Positions 17,961-25,731 of a DNA stretch of 64,000 nucleotides are shown here, in pieces. The stretch is from Paraburkholderia bannensis. Its GTDB lineage: Bacteria > Pseudomonadota > Gammaproteobacteria > Burkholderiales > Burkholderiaceae. Made by a program: the position numbers and the translations under genes. The stretch's first letter is position 1, and each line of letters opens with the position of its first letter. Under the pieces are notes generated by a model. That model searched no databases, was not told the origin of the DNA, and saw nothing but the letters and a program-made list of their open reading frames with translations. The stretch is from NCBI RefSeq assembly GCF_014200455.1, contig NZ_JACHBW010000003.1, positions 372,001 to 436,000 of the forward strand. Reading direction: 5' to 3'.

Positions 17961-17970
17961 AGGATTTCCT
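17961..17970. promoter_or_regulatory. AGGATTTCCT copy of the shared motif
   Basis: The sequence GGCGTCAGGATTTCCTT (17956-17972) repeats, with its AT centre inverted, the one at 20691-20707. It sits between the stop of the response regulator gene and the start of the small minus-strand genes. See also 17164-17179 and 20695-20710. Confidence 0.45.
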
Positions 17971-18007
17971 TCAGCGCTTTCACCGCATGCGCACCGTGCG
18001 AACCAGT

Positions 18008-18640
18008 CTACTCCGCAATCAGCCCGTGGCGAATGGCGTAACGGATGACTTCGGCATTATTGGTCAGGCCGAGCTTCTGCATCAGCCGCATCTTGTGCGT
18101 GCTGATGGTCTTGGCACTCAGCGCGCAGGCATCGGCGATATCGTTGATGCTGCGGCCCGCAGCCAGCATCTGAAGCACCTGGAACTCGCGATCGGACAGC
18201 ACTTCGTGCGGTGGCTCGTCGCCCGCGTGCTTGTCGAACACCAGCGCATCCACAAGCTTGGGGTCGATAAACCGCCCTCCTTCAGCCAGCTTGCGGATGG
18301 CGGCCAGCAATACATCCGGATCACTGTCTTTCGTGACATAGCCCGTCGCGCCGGCGCGCAAGGCGCGCGAGGCCACCTGAGCTTCATTGTGGATGCTCAG
18401 CACCAGCACGGGCAGCGTGGGCCGGTCGGCGCGCACGCGGCGGATCAGATCGACGCCGCTGATGCCCGGCATGGTCATGTCCAGCAGCAACAGATCGATT
18501 TCGCAGCTACGCAGTTTGTCGACGACTTCCGAGCCTTGCGCTGCCTCGGCCGTGACGGCCATATCGTGCGTGGTCGCGATGATCTGCTTGAGGCCGCCGC
18601 GCACGATGGCGTGGTCATCCGCGATGAGAATCCTGATCAT
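18008..18640 (-). CDS. NarL/FixJ family response regulator
   Basis: A 210-residue two-component regulator. The receiver domain has acidic Asp8/Asp9, phospho-acceptor Asp54 (LLLDMTMPG) and Lys104. The C-terminal LuxR-type helix-turn-helix covers about residues 145-205 (LSDREFQVLQMLAAGRSINDIA). I chose ATG 18640 because the domain begins there; the frame is open a further 63 codons. It overlaps the stop of the upstream degenerate kinase gene by 4 nt, so the two are made together. Because that kinase lacks its phospho-acceptor histidine, the intact kinase at 22229-24094 is the likelier phosphodonor. Confidence 0.92.
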   Translation of the reverse strand: MIRILIADDHAIVRGGLKQIIATTHDMAVTAEAAQGSEVVDKLRSCEIDLLLLDMTMPGISGVDLIRRVRADRPTLPVLVLSIHNEAQVASRALRAGATGYVTKDSDPDVLLAAIRKLAEGGRFIDPKLVDALVFDKHAGDEPPHEVLSDREFQVLQMLAAGRSINDIADACALSAKTISTHKMRLMQKLGLTNNAEVIRYAIRHGLIAE

Positions 18641-20079
18641 GTGTGAGTCGCGCCTTCGAGCGGAATGTGGATCGATATGGTGGTGCCCTCGCCCGGCCGG
18701 CTGTCGATCTGCAGCGTGCCGTCGATCAGCTTCGCACGCTCGGTCATGCCGAGCAAACCGTAGGCGTGCTTTGCGCTCGCGGCCGTCGCGGCGGATGGAT
18801 CGAAACCGCGGCCATCGTCGCGCACGCACAAGTCGAGCGCATCGTGGCGCGTGGCGAGTTGCATGCGCACGCGTTGCGCGCTCGCGTGGCGCGCCACGTT
18901 GTCCAGTGCGGATTCGACGATCCGGTACAGCGCCGTTGCACGCATGTCGGACAGGTCGGGCTCATCGCCTTCGACCTGCAGCGCGCACGTAATCGAGTGA
19001 CGGCGGCTGAAATCTTCCGCGAGCCATTCGAGCGCGGAAACGATGCCGAAGTTTAGCGCAGCGGGCCGCAGATGACTCGCCACGCTGCGGACCATGCGGA
19101 TCGAGCTTTCGACCAGCGCGCGCATATCCTCGGTCTTGCTGATGGCGTCGCGGTCGTCGCTCAGCCGCATGCGCAGCAGCGAGACATCCATCTTCAGCGC
19201 AGTGAGCAATTGCCCTACTTCGTCCTGAATCTGGAACGCGCTGCGCTTGCGTTCGTCCTCGCCCACGCAATCGAAATAGCCGAGCAATTCGCGTTGCTGG
19301 TCGCGCGCCCGCACGAGGTCCTGCTCGATGCGCTTGCGCGTTGAAATATCGTAGAGGCCGACATACGCTGCCGGCACATCGTCGTAGGTCGCGATGCGAG
19401 CATTGGCCAGCGCCCAGAACTGCGTGCCGTCGCTGCGGCGCATTTCGACTTCGGCGTCGAGCAGCGTGCCCTCCGAGGCGAGGTGCCGGATCAGTCGCTC
19501 ACGAACCTTCCTGTCGACATAAAACTCGACGATGTTCACGTGCGCGCCCGCCCCTTCGTCGAGACGAAGCAACTGGCGCAGCGGTGCATTCGCGTAGAGC
19601 AGCTCGCCGCCCGGCATCGCGGTCACGCAGAGCGCGACGGGGCTGGACTCGTCGATCGAGGCTTTGCCATGCTGGGCCAGGTGCTCGCGCCGCAGCGCGC
19701 CCAGTGCAAGTTGCGTGCGCACGCGCGCCTTCAATTCTTCGGCGCAGACGGGCTGCAGGAGATAATCGGCGGCCCCTGCTGCGTAGGCTGCGCGCAAGCC
19801 CGCGTGCGTGTGCCTCGAAAGGATGACGATGACCGGGATTTCGCGCGTGAGATCGTCGCTCTTGAGCCGACGGCACAGGCCGAGCGCGGCGTCAGTCGCG
19901 CTGGCATCCAGCAGGATCAGATCGGGCAGAGCCGCCCGGGCGAGCGCCAGCACCTGCGCATCGTCGTCGCGGGCATTCAGCAGGCGCACTCCAGGTTGTG
20001 TAAGCGCTTCTGTAATCGCAGAAAAATCGGCGGTCTTGCCGCCGCCGAGCACGATCGTGCGCGGAAGTGTATGAGTCAT
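18637..20079 (-). CDS. Degenerate hybrid sensor: pseudo-receiver, PAS, and HisKA_3/HATPase without catalytic His
   Basis: A 480-residue soluble protein. Residues 5-120 look like a receiver domain with Asp58 (LILLDAS), but the conserved lysine is Gln109 (DYLLQP) and the N-terminal acidic pair is absent. Residues 145-250 are a PAS/PAC domain (MRRSDGTQFWALANARIA). The HisKA_3 segment reads AFQIQDEVGQLLTALKMD, so the normal phospho-acceptor His is Gln285 (codon CAG). The ATPase domain is intact: N box around Asn393, DDGRGF (421-426), GLLGMTERA, GEGTTISI. It is closely similar to the intact kinase at 22229-24094 over the last 200 residues. It may act as an ATP-binding scaffold, heterodimer partner or phosphatase for the coupled regulator. 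Confidence 0.9.
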   Translation of the reverse strand: MTHTLPRTIVLGGGKTADFSAITEALTQPGVRLLNARDDDAQVLALARAALPDLILLDASATDAALGLCRRLKSDDLTREIPVIVILSRHTHAGLRAAYAAGAADYLLQPVCAEELKARVRTQLALGALRREHLAQHGKASIDESSPVALCVTAMPGGELLYANAPLRQLLRLDEGAGAHVNIVEFYVDRKVRERLIRHLASEGTLLDAEVEMRRSDGTQFWALANARIATYDDVPAAYVGLYDISTRKRIEQDLVRARDQQRELLGYFDCVGEDERKRSAFQIQDEVGQLLTALKMDVSLLRMRLSDDRDAISKTEDMRALVESSIRMVRSVASHLRPAALNFGIVSALEWLAEDFSRRHSITCALQVEGDEPDLSDMRATALYRIVESALDNVARHASAQRVRMQLATRHDALDLCVRDDGRGFDPSAATAASAKHAYGLLGMTERAKLIDGTLQIDSRPGEGTTISIHIPLEGATHT

Positions 20080-20259
20080 GCGCGTGAGTGCCCGCCATGG
20101 TGATTGCTTTCTTGTTTGCGCTCTCGTTCGCCGTATAACGCACGGCTTGCCACGCCGCCCTGGCGGGCAACACCTCAGCCTTCTGCGTCCGGAAGTGGCC
20201 GGCCCTGGCCCATCCGGATCGACATTCAGTCTTTGGCTTTCTCAGGCCTTGATGGCCTT

Positions 20260-20568
20260 TCAACCCGCCAGGCGCATCGCGACCGGCGGTTGCGAGCGGT
20301 CGATCACGGCATCGAGGCAGACGAACAGCGCGTCGAGCATCGACAGCGCTTCACAATCCAGTTGATCCTCGTGATACGCCCGCAAATCTTTGAGTGTTTC
20401 CTGCAAACGCCGCAGCCGCTCCATGCTGGTATTGCGCAGCGGCCAGCCGTGCATCAGATACGCCAGCGGCGTGAGGCTGCGTGATTCGCACCACGTATCA
20501 AAGAGGCGCAGGCAGAGCGTATCCGCCTGCTCGACCTGCGCCTTGCGATCCTGCATCGATAGACTCAT
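20260..20568 (-). CDS. Small hypothetical protein (102 aa)
   Basis: A 102-residue helical protein (ERLRRLQETLKDLRAYHEDQLD) with no export signal. Start ATG 20568 has a GGGGAGAGG ribosome-site-like run upstream; two earlier in-frame starts exist. It lies between the kinase operons, 180 bp upstream of the degenerate kinase and on the same strand, so it may be the first gene of that operon. A copy of the shared motif (20695-20710) lies about 130 bp before its start. I do not recognise the family. Confidence 0.65.
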   Translation of the reverse strand: MSLSMQDRKAQVEQADTLCLRLFDTWCESRSLTPLAYLMHGWPLRNTSMERLRRLQETLKDLRAYHEDQLDCEALSMLDALFVCLDAVIDRSQPPVAMRLAG

Positions 20569-20694
20569 CGCGCGTTGCCTCTCCCCTCGACCTTGCTGCT
20601 GCTCGCCGTTCATGGTGCGAAATATGGCGCTTGAGCGCATGGCAGTACAGTCGTCCCCTGCTGCAATCGGGGTAGAAGCTTCCTGAATTCGGCG

Positions 20695-20710
20695 TCAGGA
20701 AATCCTTAAT
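20695..20710. promoter_or_regulatory. TCAGGAAATCCTTAAT copy of the shared motif
   Basis: This 16-mer matches the one at 17164-17179 in 15 of 16 positions, and its core AGGAAATCCT mirrors AGGATTTCCT at 17961-17970. It sits in the divergent gap (20569-21011) that serves both the 20568 gene and the binding-protein/kinase operon. The gap also holds a pyrimidine tract (20782-20828) and a repeated 12-mer. Confidence 0.5.
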
Positions 20711-20781
20711 GGCAGACTGCCGAGGTTAAGGCACTTATTGCAGTTGCCGATTGGCGGATTTCCCGCCCTTCTTCGCTCGCC

Positions 20782-20828
20782 ATTTCTTTCTGCTTCTTTC
20801 TGTTTCTTCCAGTTTCCTTCCTGTTTCT
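20782..20828 (+). repeat. Pyrimidine tract with about 10-bp periodicity
   Basis: An almost pure C/T stretch of about 45 nt built from units such as TTTCTTTCTG, CTTCTTTCTG and TTTCTTCCAG, roughly one per helix turn. It lies in the divergent gap upstream of the binding-protein/kinase operon, about 190 bp before ATG 21012, where it could bend DNA or act as an mRNA leader element. Confidence 0.55.
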
Positions 20829-21011
20829 AGCGATAACGAACGAACCGGTGCCCACTGCGTCCCTCAGGTCTATGCGCATTGTGTGCAGATTTACGGCACG
20901 GTATGCTGCGTGACTATCCGTCGGCCTGCCTGGCTTGCTGGTCGCAATACCGCCACTGCCGCCGTCGCCACGTTTGCGGGCAATGCAAATGAACGAACCG
21001 GTTCGCCCGAA

Positions 21012-22232
21012 ATGGTCATGAACAGAAGACAGATGATGGCGCGCTGCCTCGCTGCGGGCGCAGGTCTGGCCGCGACGTGTGCGCCCTCGCTGTCGGCCTG
21101 GGCCATGCCGGCTGGCCGCGCTGCGCCTCATATCGTTTTTCTTAACCCCGGCGAAAGCGTGCAGGGAACCAGCGGCCCGCACTGGCAATACGTCTCGCGC
21201 TTCATGGCGGCGACGGCGCAGCGCTTCGGCATGCAGCTCGAAGTGCTCTACGCGGAACGCGACCACCTGCTGATGCTGCGCCAGGCCGAATCGATCGTCG
21301 CGCGCCGCGTCGCGCCCGACTACGTCGTGATCGTCAACGAAAAGATGACCGCGCCTTCAATGCTGCAGACGCTGGCGCGCTCGCCCGCCAAAGTGCTGCT
21401 GATCCACAATGATCTGACCGATGCCCAGCGCGCCGTCACCGGCCACGAACGCGGCGCGATCCCCAACTGGATCGGCACGATTACCGCCGATGCGCAGCGC
21501 GGCAGCTTCCGCCTCATGGAGTATCTCGGCCAGCACAGCGGCGAGGCGCCCGCACGCGTGATCGGCATCACCGGCGACCCGGCCACGCCCGTCTCGCACG
21601 AACGCGCGGCGGGAGCACAGGCTGCCCTCGCGCGGCGGCCGCATGATCAAACCTGCCAGCTCGTCTATGGCGACTGGAGTTACGCCGATGGCCGCGACAA
21701 GGCGCTGGTCCTGCTCGCTCGCTATCCGCAGGCCAATATCCTTTGGGCTGCCAACGATTCGATGACTCTCGGTGCGTTGAGCGCCGTGCGCGATCGGCAT
21801 TCGAGCGCAATCGTGGGCGGTTTCGGCGCGTTGCCCGAAGCGGTCGAATCGGTGATGCGCGGCGATCTGGCGGCCATCGTCGCGGGCGATCAGTTCATCG
21901 GCGCCTGCGCGATGGTGCTGATTCACGACTATCACCACGGTGCGGATTTCGCGCTCGCCGGCGGCGCTCGCCAACGCCTCGATTACCTGAAGGTGCTGCA
22001 TGACAAGGATGCGGCGCGCTACAACGAGATCGTGTTCGAGCGGCACGAAACGCCGGATTTCAGCGCGTTTTCGCGCATAGCCCGTCTACGGCATGGAAGC
22101 TCGCGCGCTTATGACTTCAATCTCCAGTCGATGTTGAACACCTCGCTGAACACTGCGGTGAAGCCCGTAATGAGCCCTGCAAAAAACGTCGCAATATACG
22201 CAGCGCCCAGCGCTGCCGCCGGGAACGCATGA
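21012..22232 (+). CDS. Periplasmic sugar-binding-type protein coupled to a sensor kinase
   Basis: A 406-residue protein of the periplasmic binding protein/LacI sugar-binding fold. A signal peptide (about 1-32; it contains RRQMM, weakly Tat-like) ends near SAWA. The fold is visible in IVFLNPGESVQGTSGPHWQY, ARVIGITGDPATPVSHERAAG and ILWAANDSMTLGALSA, the last a typical hinge region. No ABC permease or ATPase is nearby; its stop overlaps the start of the membrane kinase (ATGA at 22229). This arrangement predicts that it presents a ligand to the kinase, as LuxP does to LuxQ or ChvE to VirA. I chose ATG 21012 for the export signal; the frame is open further upstream. Confidence 0.87.
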   Translation: MVMNRRQMMARCLAAGAGLAATCAPSLSAWAMPAGRAAPHIVFLNPGESVQGTSGPHWQYVSRFMAATAQRFGMQLEVLYAERDHLLMLRQAESIVARRVAPDYVVIVNEKMTAPSMLQTLARSPAKVLLIHNDLTDAQRAVTGHERGAIPNWIGTITADAQRGSFRLMEYLGQHSGEAPARVIGITGDPATPVSHERAAGAQAALARRPHDQTCQLVYGDWSYADGRDKALVLLARYPQANILWAANDSMTLGALSAVRDRHSSAIVGGFGALPEAVESVMRGDLAAIVAGDQFIGACAMVLIHDYHHGADFALAGGARQRLDYLKVLHDKDAARYNEIVFERHETPDFSAFSRIARLRHGSSRAYDFNLQSMLNTSLNTAVKPVMSPAKNVAIYAAPSAAAGNA

Positions 22233-24094
22233 TGTGGCGAACGTGGTTGCGTCGCGCCTTTCCGCGCACCCTGCATGCGCAGCTGATGCTGTCTCTCGTG
22301 GTGCTCGGCGCGCTGGTAGCCAGCAGCAGCGCCCTCATCGTGCTCCAGCACGCGCGCGAGCGGCGCATCGTGGAGCTCGATGAACGCGCCAACCGCATCG
22401 CCGATCTGCTGGGCCAGTCGCTCGCCCAGCCGCTCTGGAATATCGATCGCGACGCCATTGACCGGCAGTTGAACACGCTCAGGCCCAACCCCGAAGTCGT
22501 GCGCCTCACGGTTAAGGCCACCCATTACGGCGTGCTGGCCGATGTGCGCAACGCGAGCGCGCCAGGCCCCAACGAGGAAGTGGTGCGCGTGCAGCCGATC
22601 GAGTTCACGCCGCCTGGCAACGCGCCCCGCGAGCGCATCGGCGAGGTGCGCGTGGTGTTCACCCGCGCGGTCGAGGAAAGCGGCTTTTCTGCCGCGCGCG
22701 CCGTCGTGCTGGGCGCGCTGGCGCTGGCCTTGCTGGTCGTCTATATCGTCACCTTCCTGTTGATTCGCCATCTCGTGCGCGAGCCGATCCGCCGACTCGA
22801 AGAAATGGTCGACCGCATTGCCGGCGGCGATCTGGAGAGCCGCTGCGTGATTGAATCGAGCGCCGAACTCGGGCGTCTGGCCGCGCGCGTGAATCTGATG
22901 GCCGGGCGGTTGCACGACTCCACCGCCTCGCTCAAGGAAAGCGAGCGCAAATATCGCAGCATCGTCGAGAACGCACTCGAAGGCATCTTCGTGCTCGATC
23001 GCGACGGCGTACTGCACGAAGCGAATCCGGCGATGGCGCGGCTGTTCGGTTTTCCCGATGTGGCGGCGCTCAACGCTGCGCTCGCCGCGCATGGGCGCTC
23101 GATGGTCACCGCTGCCGTCGCGCCCTTTTCCGCCAGTCAGGTCGAGCAGTTGTTCGCGCTGGTGGGCCTGAATGGCGAAATCGCAGGGATGGAAATTCCG
23201 CTCACGCGCGCCGACGGCACCACGGTCTGGTGCCTGCTGAACGCGCGCGGCACCTATTGCGAGTCGTCGAGCCTGCCTGCGCTGGAAGGCCAGCTCACCG
23301 ATATCTCCTCGCGCAAGCAGGCCATGGAAGACCTCACGCGCCATCGCGACCAGCTCGAACAGGAAGTGCGCGAACGCATGCGAACGGAGCGAGCGCTGCG
23401 CGATTCGCGCGAGCAGTTGCGCCAGCTTTCGGCGCACCAGGAATCGATCCGCGAGGAAGAACGCCGGCAGATCGCCATGACGATCCATGACGAACTGGGC
23501 CAGTTGCTCACCGCGATCAAGATCAACGTGTCGCTGCTCAAGATGCGTCTGAGCCAGGGCGGCGACGGGTCGCCCAAGTGCCACGACATCGGCGATCTGG
23601 TGGAGCGGACCATCGATATCGTGCGCAATGTCGCGAGCCATCTGCGCCCGGCGGCGCTGAATTTCGGGCTGATTTCCGCGCTGGAGTGGCTGGTGCAGGA
23701 CTTCGCGAAACACAACGGCATCCGCTGCACGTTCCGGCTGGAAGGCGCCGAGCCATTATTGAGCGACGATCGCGCCACCGCGGTGTTCCGCATCGTCCAG
23801 GAGGCCCTGACGAATGTGAGCCGCCACGCGCGCGCCTCGCGAGTGGACGTGATCCTTCACACCGTCGACCGGTTCGAACTGGAGGTGCGCGATAACGGCG
23901 TGGGCTTCGACGCGGCGCTCGCCACGCGCGGCGGCTCCTATGGCGTGCAGGGCATGAAGGAGCGCGCGCGGATGATCGGCGCGCAGTTCCATATCGAGAG
24001 CGCTGCGGGAGCGGGATCGCAGGTGCGGCTGATGTTCGGCGAAGCGGTGGCGAGCCTGCGCTGTGACGAGTCTGCCGGCGAGCCCGGAAAATAA
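22229..24094 (+). CDS. Transmembrane sensor histidine kinase (HAMP-PAS-HisKA_3-HATPase)
   Basis: A 621-residue inner-membrane kinase. Helix 1 spans about residues 18-40, a periplasmic sensor region 41-156, helix 2 about 157-180, HAMP 180-232, and PAS 236-362. The NarX-type catalytic part has phospho-acceptor His420 (AMTIHDELGQ), the N box around Asn529, and DNGVGF (555-560). It is coupled to the periplasmic binding protein gene and has no response regulator gene beside it. Its closest partner in the window is the NarL-type regulator at 18008-18640, whose own kinase is degenerate. The two kinases share near-identical blocks such as VASHLRPAALNFG, so they are paralogues. Confidence 0.94.
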   Translation: MMWRTWLRRAFPRTLHAQLMLSLVVLGALVASSSALIVLQHARERRIVELDERANRIADLLGQSLAQPLWNIDRDAIDRQLNTLRPNPEVVRLTVKATHYGVLADVRNASAPGPNEEVVRVQPIEFTPPGNAPRERIGEVRVVFTRAVEESGFSAARAVVLGALALALLVVYIVTFLLIRHLVREPIRRLEEMVDRIAGGDLESRCVIESSAELGRLAARVNLMAGRLHDSTASLKESERKYRSIVENALEGIFVLDRDGVLHEANPAMARLFGFPDVAALNAALAAHGRSMVTAAVAPFSASQVEQLFALVGLNGEIAGMEIPLTRADGTTVWCLLNARGTYCESSSLPALEGQLTDISSRKQAMEDLTRHRDQLEQEVRERMRTERALRDSREQLRQLSAHQESIREEERRQIAMTIHDELGQLLTAIKINVSLLKMRLSQGGDGSPKCHDIGDLVERTIDIVRNVASHLRPAALNFGLISALEWLVQDFAKHNGIRCTFRLEGAEPLLSDDRATAVFRIVQEALTNVSRHARASRVDVILHTVDRFELEVRDNGVGFDAALATRGGSYGVQGMKERARMIGAQFHIESAAGAGSQVRLMFGEAVASLRCDESAGEPGK

Positions 24095-24119
24095 GCTGGA
24101 AAACAAGCGCCCGTTTGCC

Positions 24120-24311
24120 TCAAACGTCCGGCATGAACCTGCGCTCCAGTTCGCGCAACAGCTCGTTCGTCTTGTTGAAAAAAGCCGTGTGATAGTCGGG
24201 TGGCACTAGCGTATCGCCCATCAGCGTCTTCACGTCTTCGAGACTCTTGCGCATTTGCCGATGGAAATCGGCGGCATGGCTCGCGGTGCGTGTGGGCTGA
24301 CGATTGTCCAT
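24120..24311 (-). CDS. Small hypothetical protein (63 aa)
   Basis: A 63-residue protein (RQMRKSLEDVKTLMGDTLVPP) predicted helical and soluble. It converges on the kinase gene with 25 bp between stops. No good ribosome site is visible at ATG 24311 or at the two earlier in-frame starts, so both gene and start are uncertain. I do not recognise the family. Confidence 0.45.
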   Translation of the reverse strand: MDNRQPTRTASHAADFHRQMRKSLEDVKTLMGDTLVPPDYHTAFFNKTNELLRELERRFMPDV

Positions 24312-24503
24312 TAGTAGCGGAATGGCTTTCACCATTCGCCATACGGCACAGCGCATGACGACGCAGGCTGATCGCGAGTAGCATTACTGCGGTTCTGTCA
24401 AGAAATAGCCCCTGATCTCCTGCGGCCATTTGCGAAGTCGAGCGATGCAAATGTGCCTGATAAGTTAGATTCGTCTGATCATTCCAATACTGGGAGACGC
24501 ATC

Positions 24504-24707
24504 ATGAATCCAGCGCCACAGGCCGAAGCACGACGCAAGACTTACCCGATGTATCGGCTCAACAAGGCCATGAGCCGCTTGATCGACGCCCACGCGCCGG
24601 ATGAACAGCGAGTCGCCATGCGCTGGGTGAACGCGTGGAGCGGCGTGATCGGCGAGCGCCAGATCGCGCAACTGGTCGCCGATCGCTGTAACGATCAAGA
24701 CGATTGA
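24504..24707 (+). CDS. Small hypothetical protein (67 aa)
   Basis: A 67-residue basic protein (KTYPMYRLNKAMSRLIDAHA) without export signal. GGGAG lies 8 nt before ATG 24504; an earlier in-frame ATG at 24453 lacks a ribosome site. It stands alone between the kinase region and a damaged cupin gene. No family is recognised. Confidence 0.6.
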   Translation: MNPAPQAEARRKTYPMYRLNKAMSRLIDAHAPDEQRVAMRWVNAWSGVIGERQIAQLVADRCNDQDD

Positions 24708-24813
24708 CACTCAGCGCGAGTGTTCATGACGGTATCCCCCCGATATCGACGATGTGCATGGCTTTGAGAGGCTGCGGCAAGCCACATTCCCATCGACGGA
24801 TCGACACTTCGAG

Positions 24814-25409
24814 CTACGCCCGAGACGTCCACCGCTCAATCAGTGGCCCGTTTTTGCCATAAACCGGATCGCATGCCGGGAACGGCAAGGCATCCATTGC
24901 GCGCAATTCGTCAGCCGTGAGCGCATCGCGCCGGATGTCCCATTGCTGCCCTTGGGATAGGCGCCGGCCACCTGAAACGCGTCCTCGCGCGAGACGAGGC
25001 AGTGCCCCGTGCCCGCCGGCAGCAACAAGACGTCGCCAGCCGCGATGCGCAGCGTGCGCCCGCCCGGTCCGCCGACGATCAACTCCGCCGCCCCCGCGAT
25101 CACGCCCAGCACCTCGTGCGCCGTCGAATGAAAGTGGTGATAGTCGAATACACCGTCGTGCCATTGCACCGGCCAGTCGTGCTGCGCGAAACAGTAGTCG
25201 ATGTGATCTCCCAGATTCCCCACGGCAGGAACGAAAGCGCAGCTGTACACGATGACAGGCAGACACCGGTTGTTCGGCACCCACGCGTGCGGCGCAAGGA
25301 GAAATGCATCGACGTGCGCGGCTTGTGGTTTTACGGCGGCGGGTTCATGCCTTGATGCGCGAGGAACGGCGCAACCGGCGTTCCTCGCAGCGAAGCGCTG
25401 GCGCGGCAC
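24814..25409 (-). pseudogene. Cupin-domain protein, frameshifted
   Basis: The conserved cupin runs in one frame from AFLLAPHAWVPNN through DYHHFHSTAHEVLGVIAG and AGDVLLLPAGTGHCL to VAGAYPKG. The family tail then continues in another frame (QQWDIRRDALTADELRAMD ... FPACDPVYGKNGPLIERW) to a stop at 24814. Restoring one G in the minus-strand GGG (plus 24949-24951) joins the two parts into a normal protein. The N-terminus is also unclear: an ATG ten bases from the expected start is out of frame, and the only start in frame is a GTG at 25409. The intact relatives are metal-binding cupins of unknown substrate. This is either a recent pseudogene or a sequencing error. Confidence 0.7.
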
Positions 25410-25487
25410 GCGTCTTGCGGCTGAGGGACGAATGCTTATTCGCCATCACTCACCCTCATTGGCCGTCATTCACCTCAGGAGACGCTT

Positions 25488-25691
25488 ATGCCGCTGGCCT
25501 CGCTCAGGAATGTTGGCGCGCACGCCGTGATTCGCGCGCATCTGCCTACGGAAGAAGACCCCGGCAGTCCCAAGCCCAAACAGCCGCCGCCCGTGCCCGA
25601 TGGCGAAATGCCGCCGCCTGCGCCGCTAGGCGATCCGCCCTCGGACGCGCCGCCTGAACGCGCCAGTCGGTGCGCACAGCCGATACGTTAG
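25488..25691 (+). CDS. Small proline-rich protein (67 aa)
   Basis: A 67-residue acidic, proline-rich protein (PKPKQPPPVPDGEMPPPAPL) with no signal peptide or membrane span; probably disordered. AGGAG lies 6 nt before ATG 25488. Small proteins of this composition occur in Burkholderia genomes without known function. It converges on the large kinase gene with 40 bp between stops. Confidence 0.6.
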   Translation: MPLASLRNVGAHAVIRAHLPTEEDPGSPKPKQPPPVPDGEMPPPAPLGDPPSDAPPERASRCAQPIR

Positions 25692-25731
25692 GTGCGCGCT
25701 AAATGCGCGTCAGATACCCGCCACATGCACG

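Noticed and set aside
24708..25488. A mobile element near the damaged cupin gene
   Set aside because: No transposase fragment, terminal inverted repeats or target duplication was seen; a single-base deletion explains the damage.
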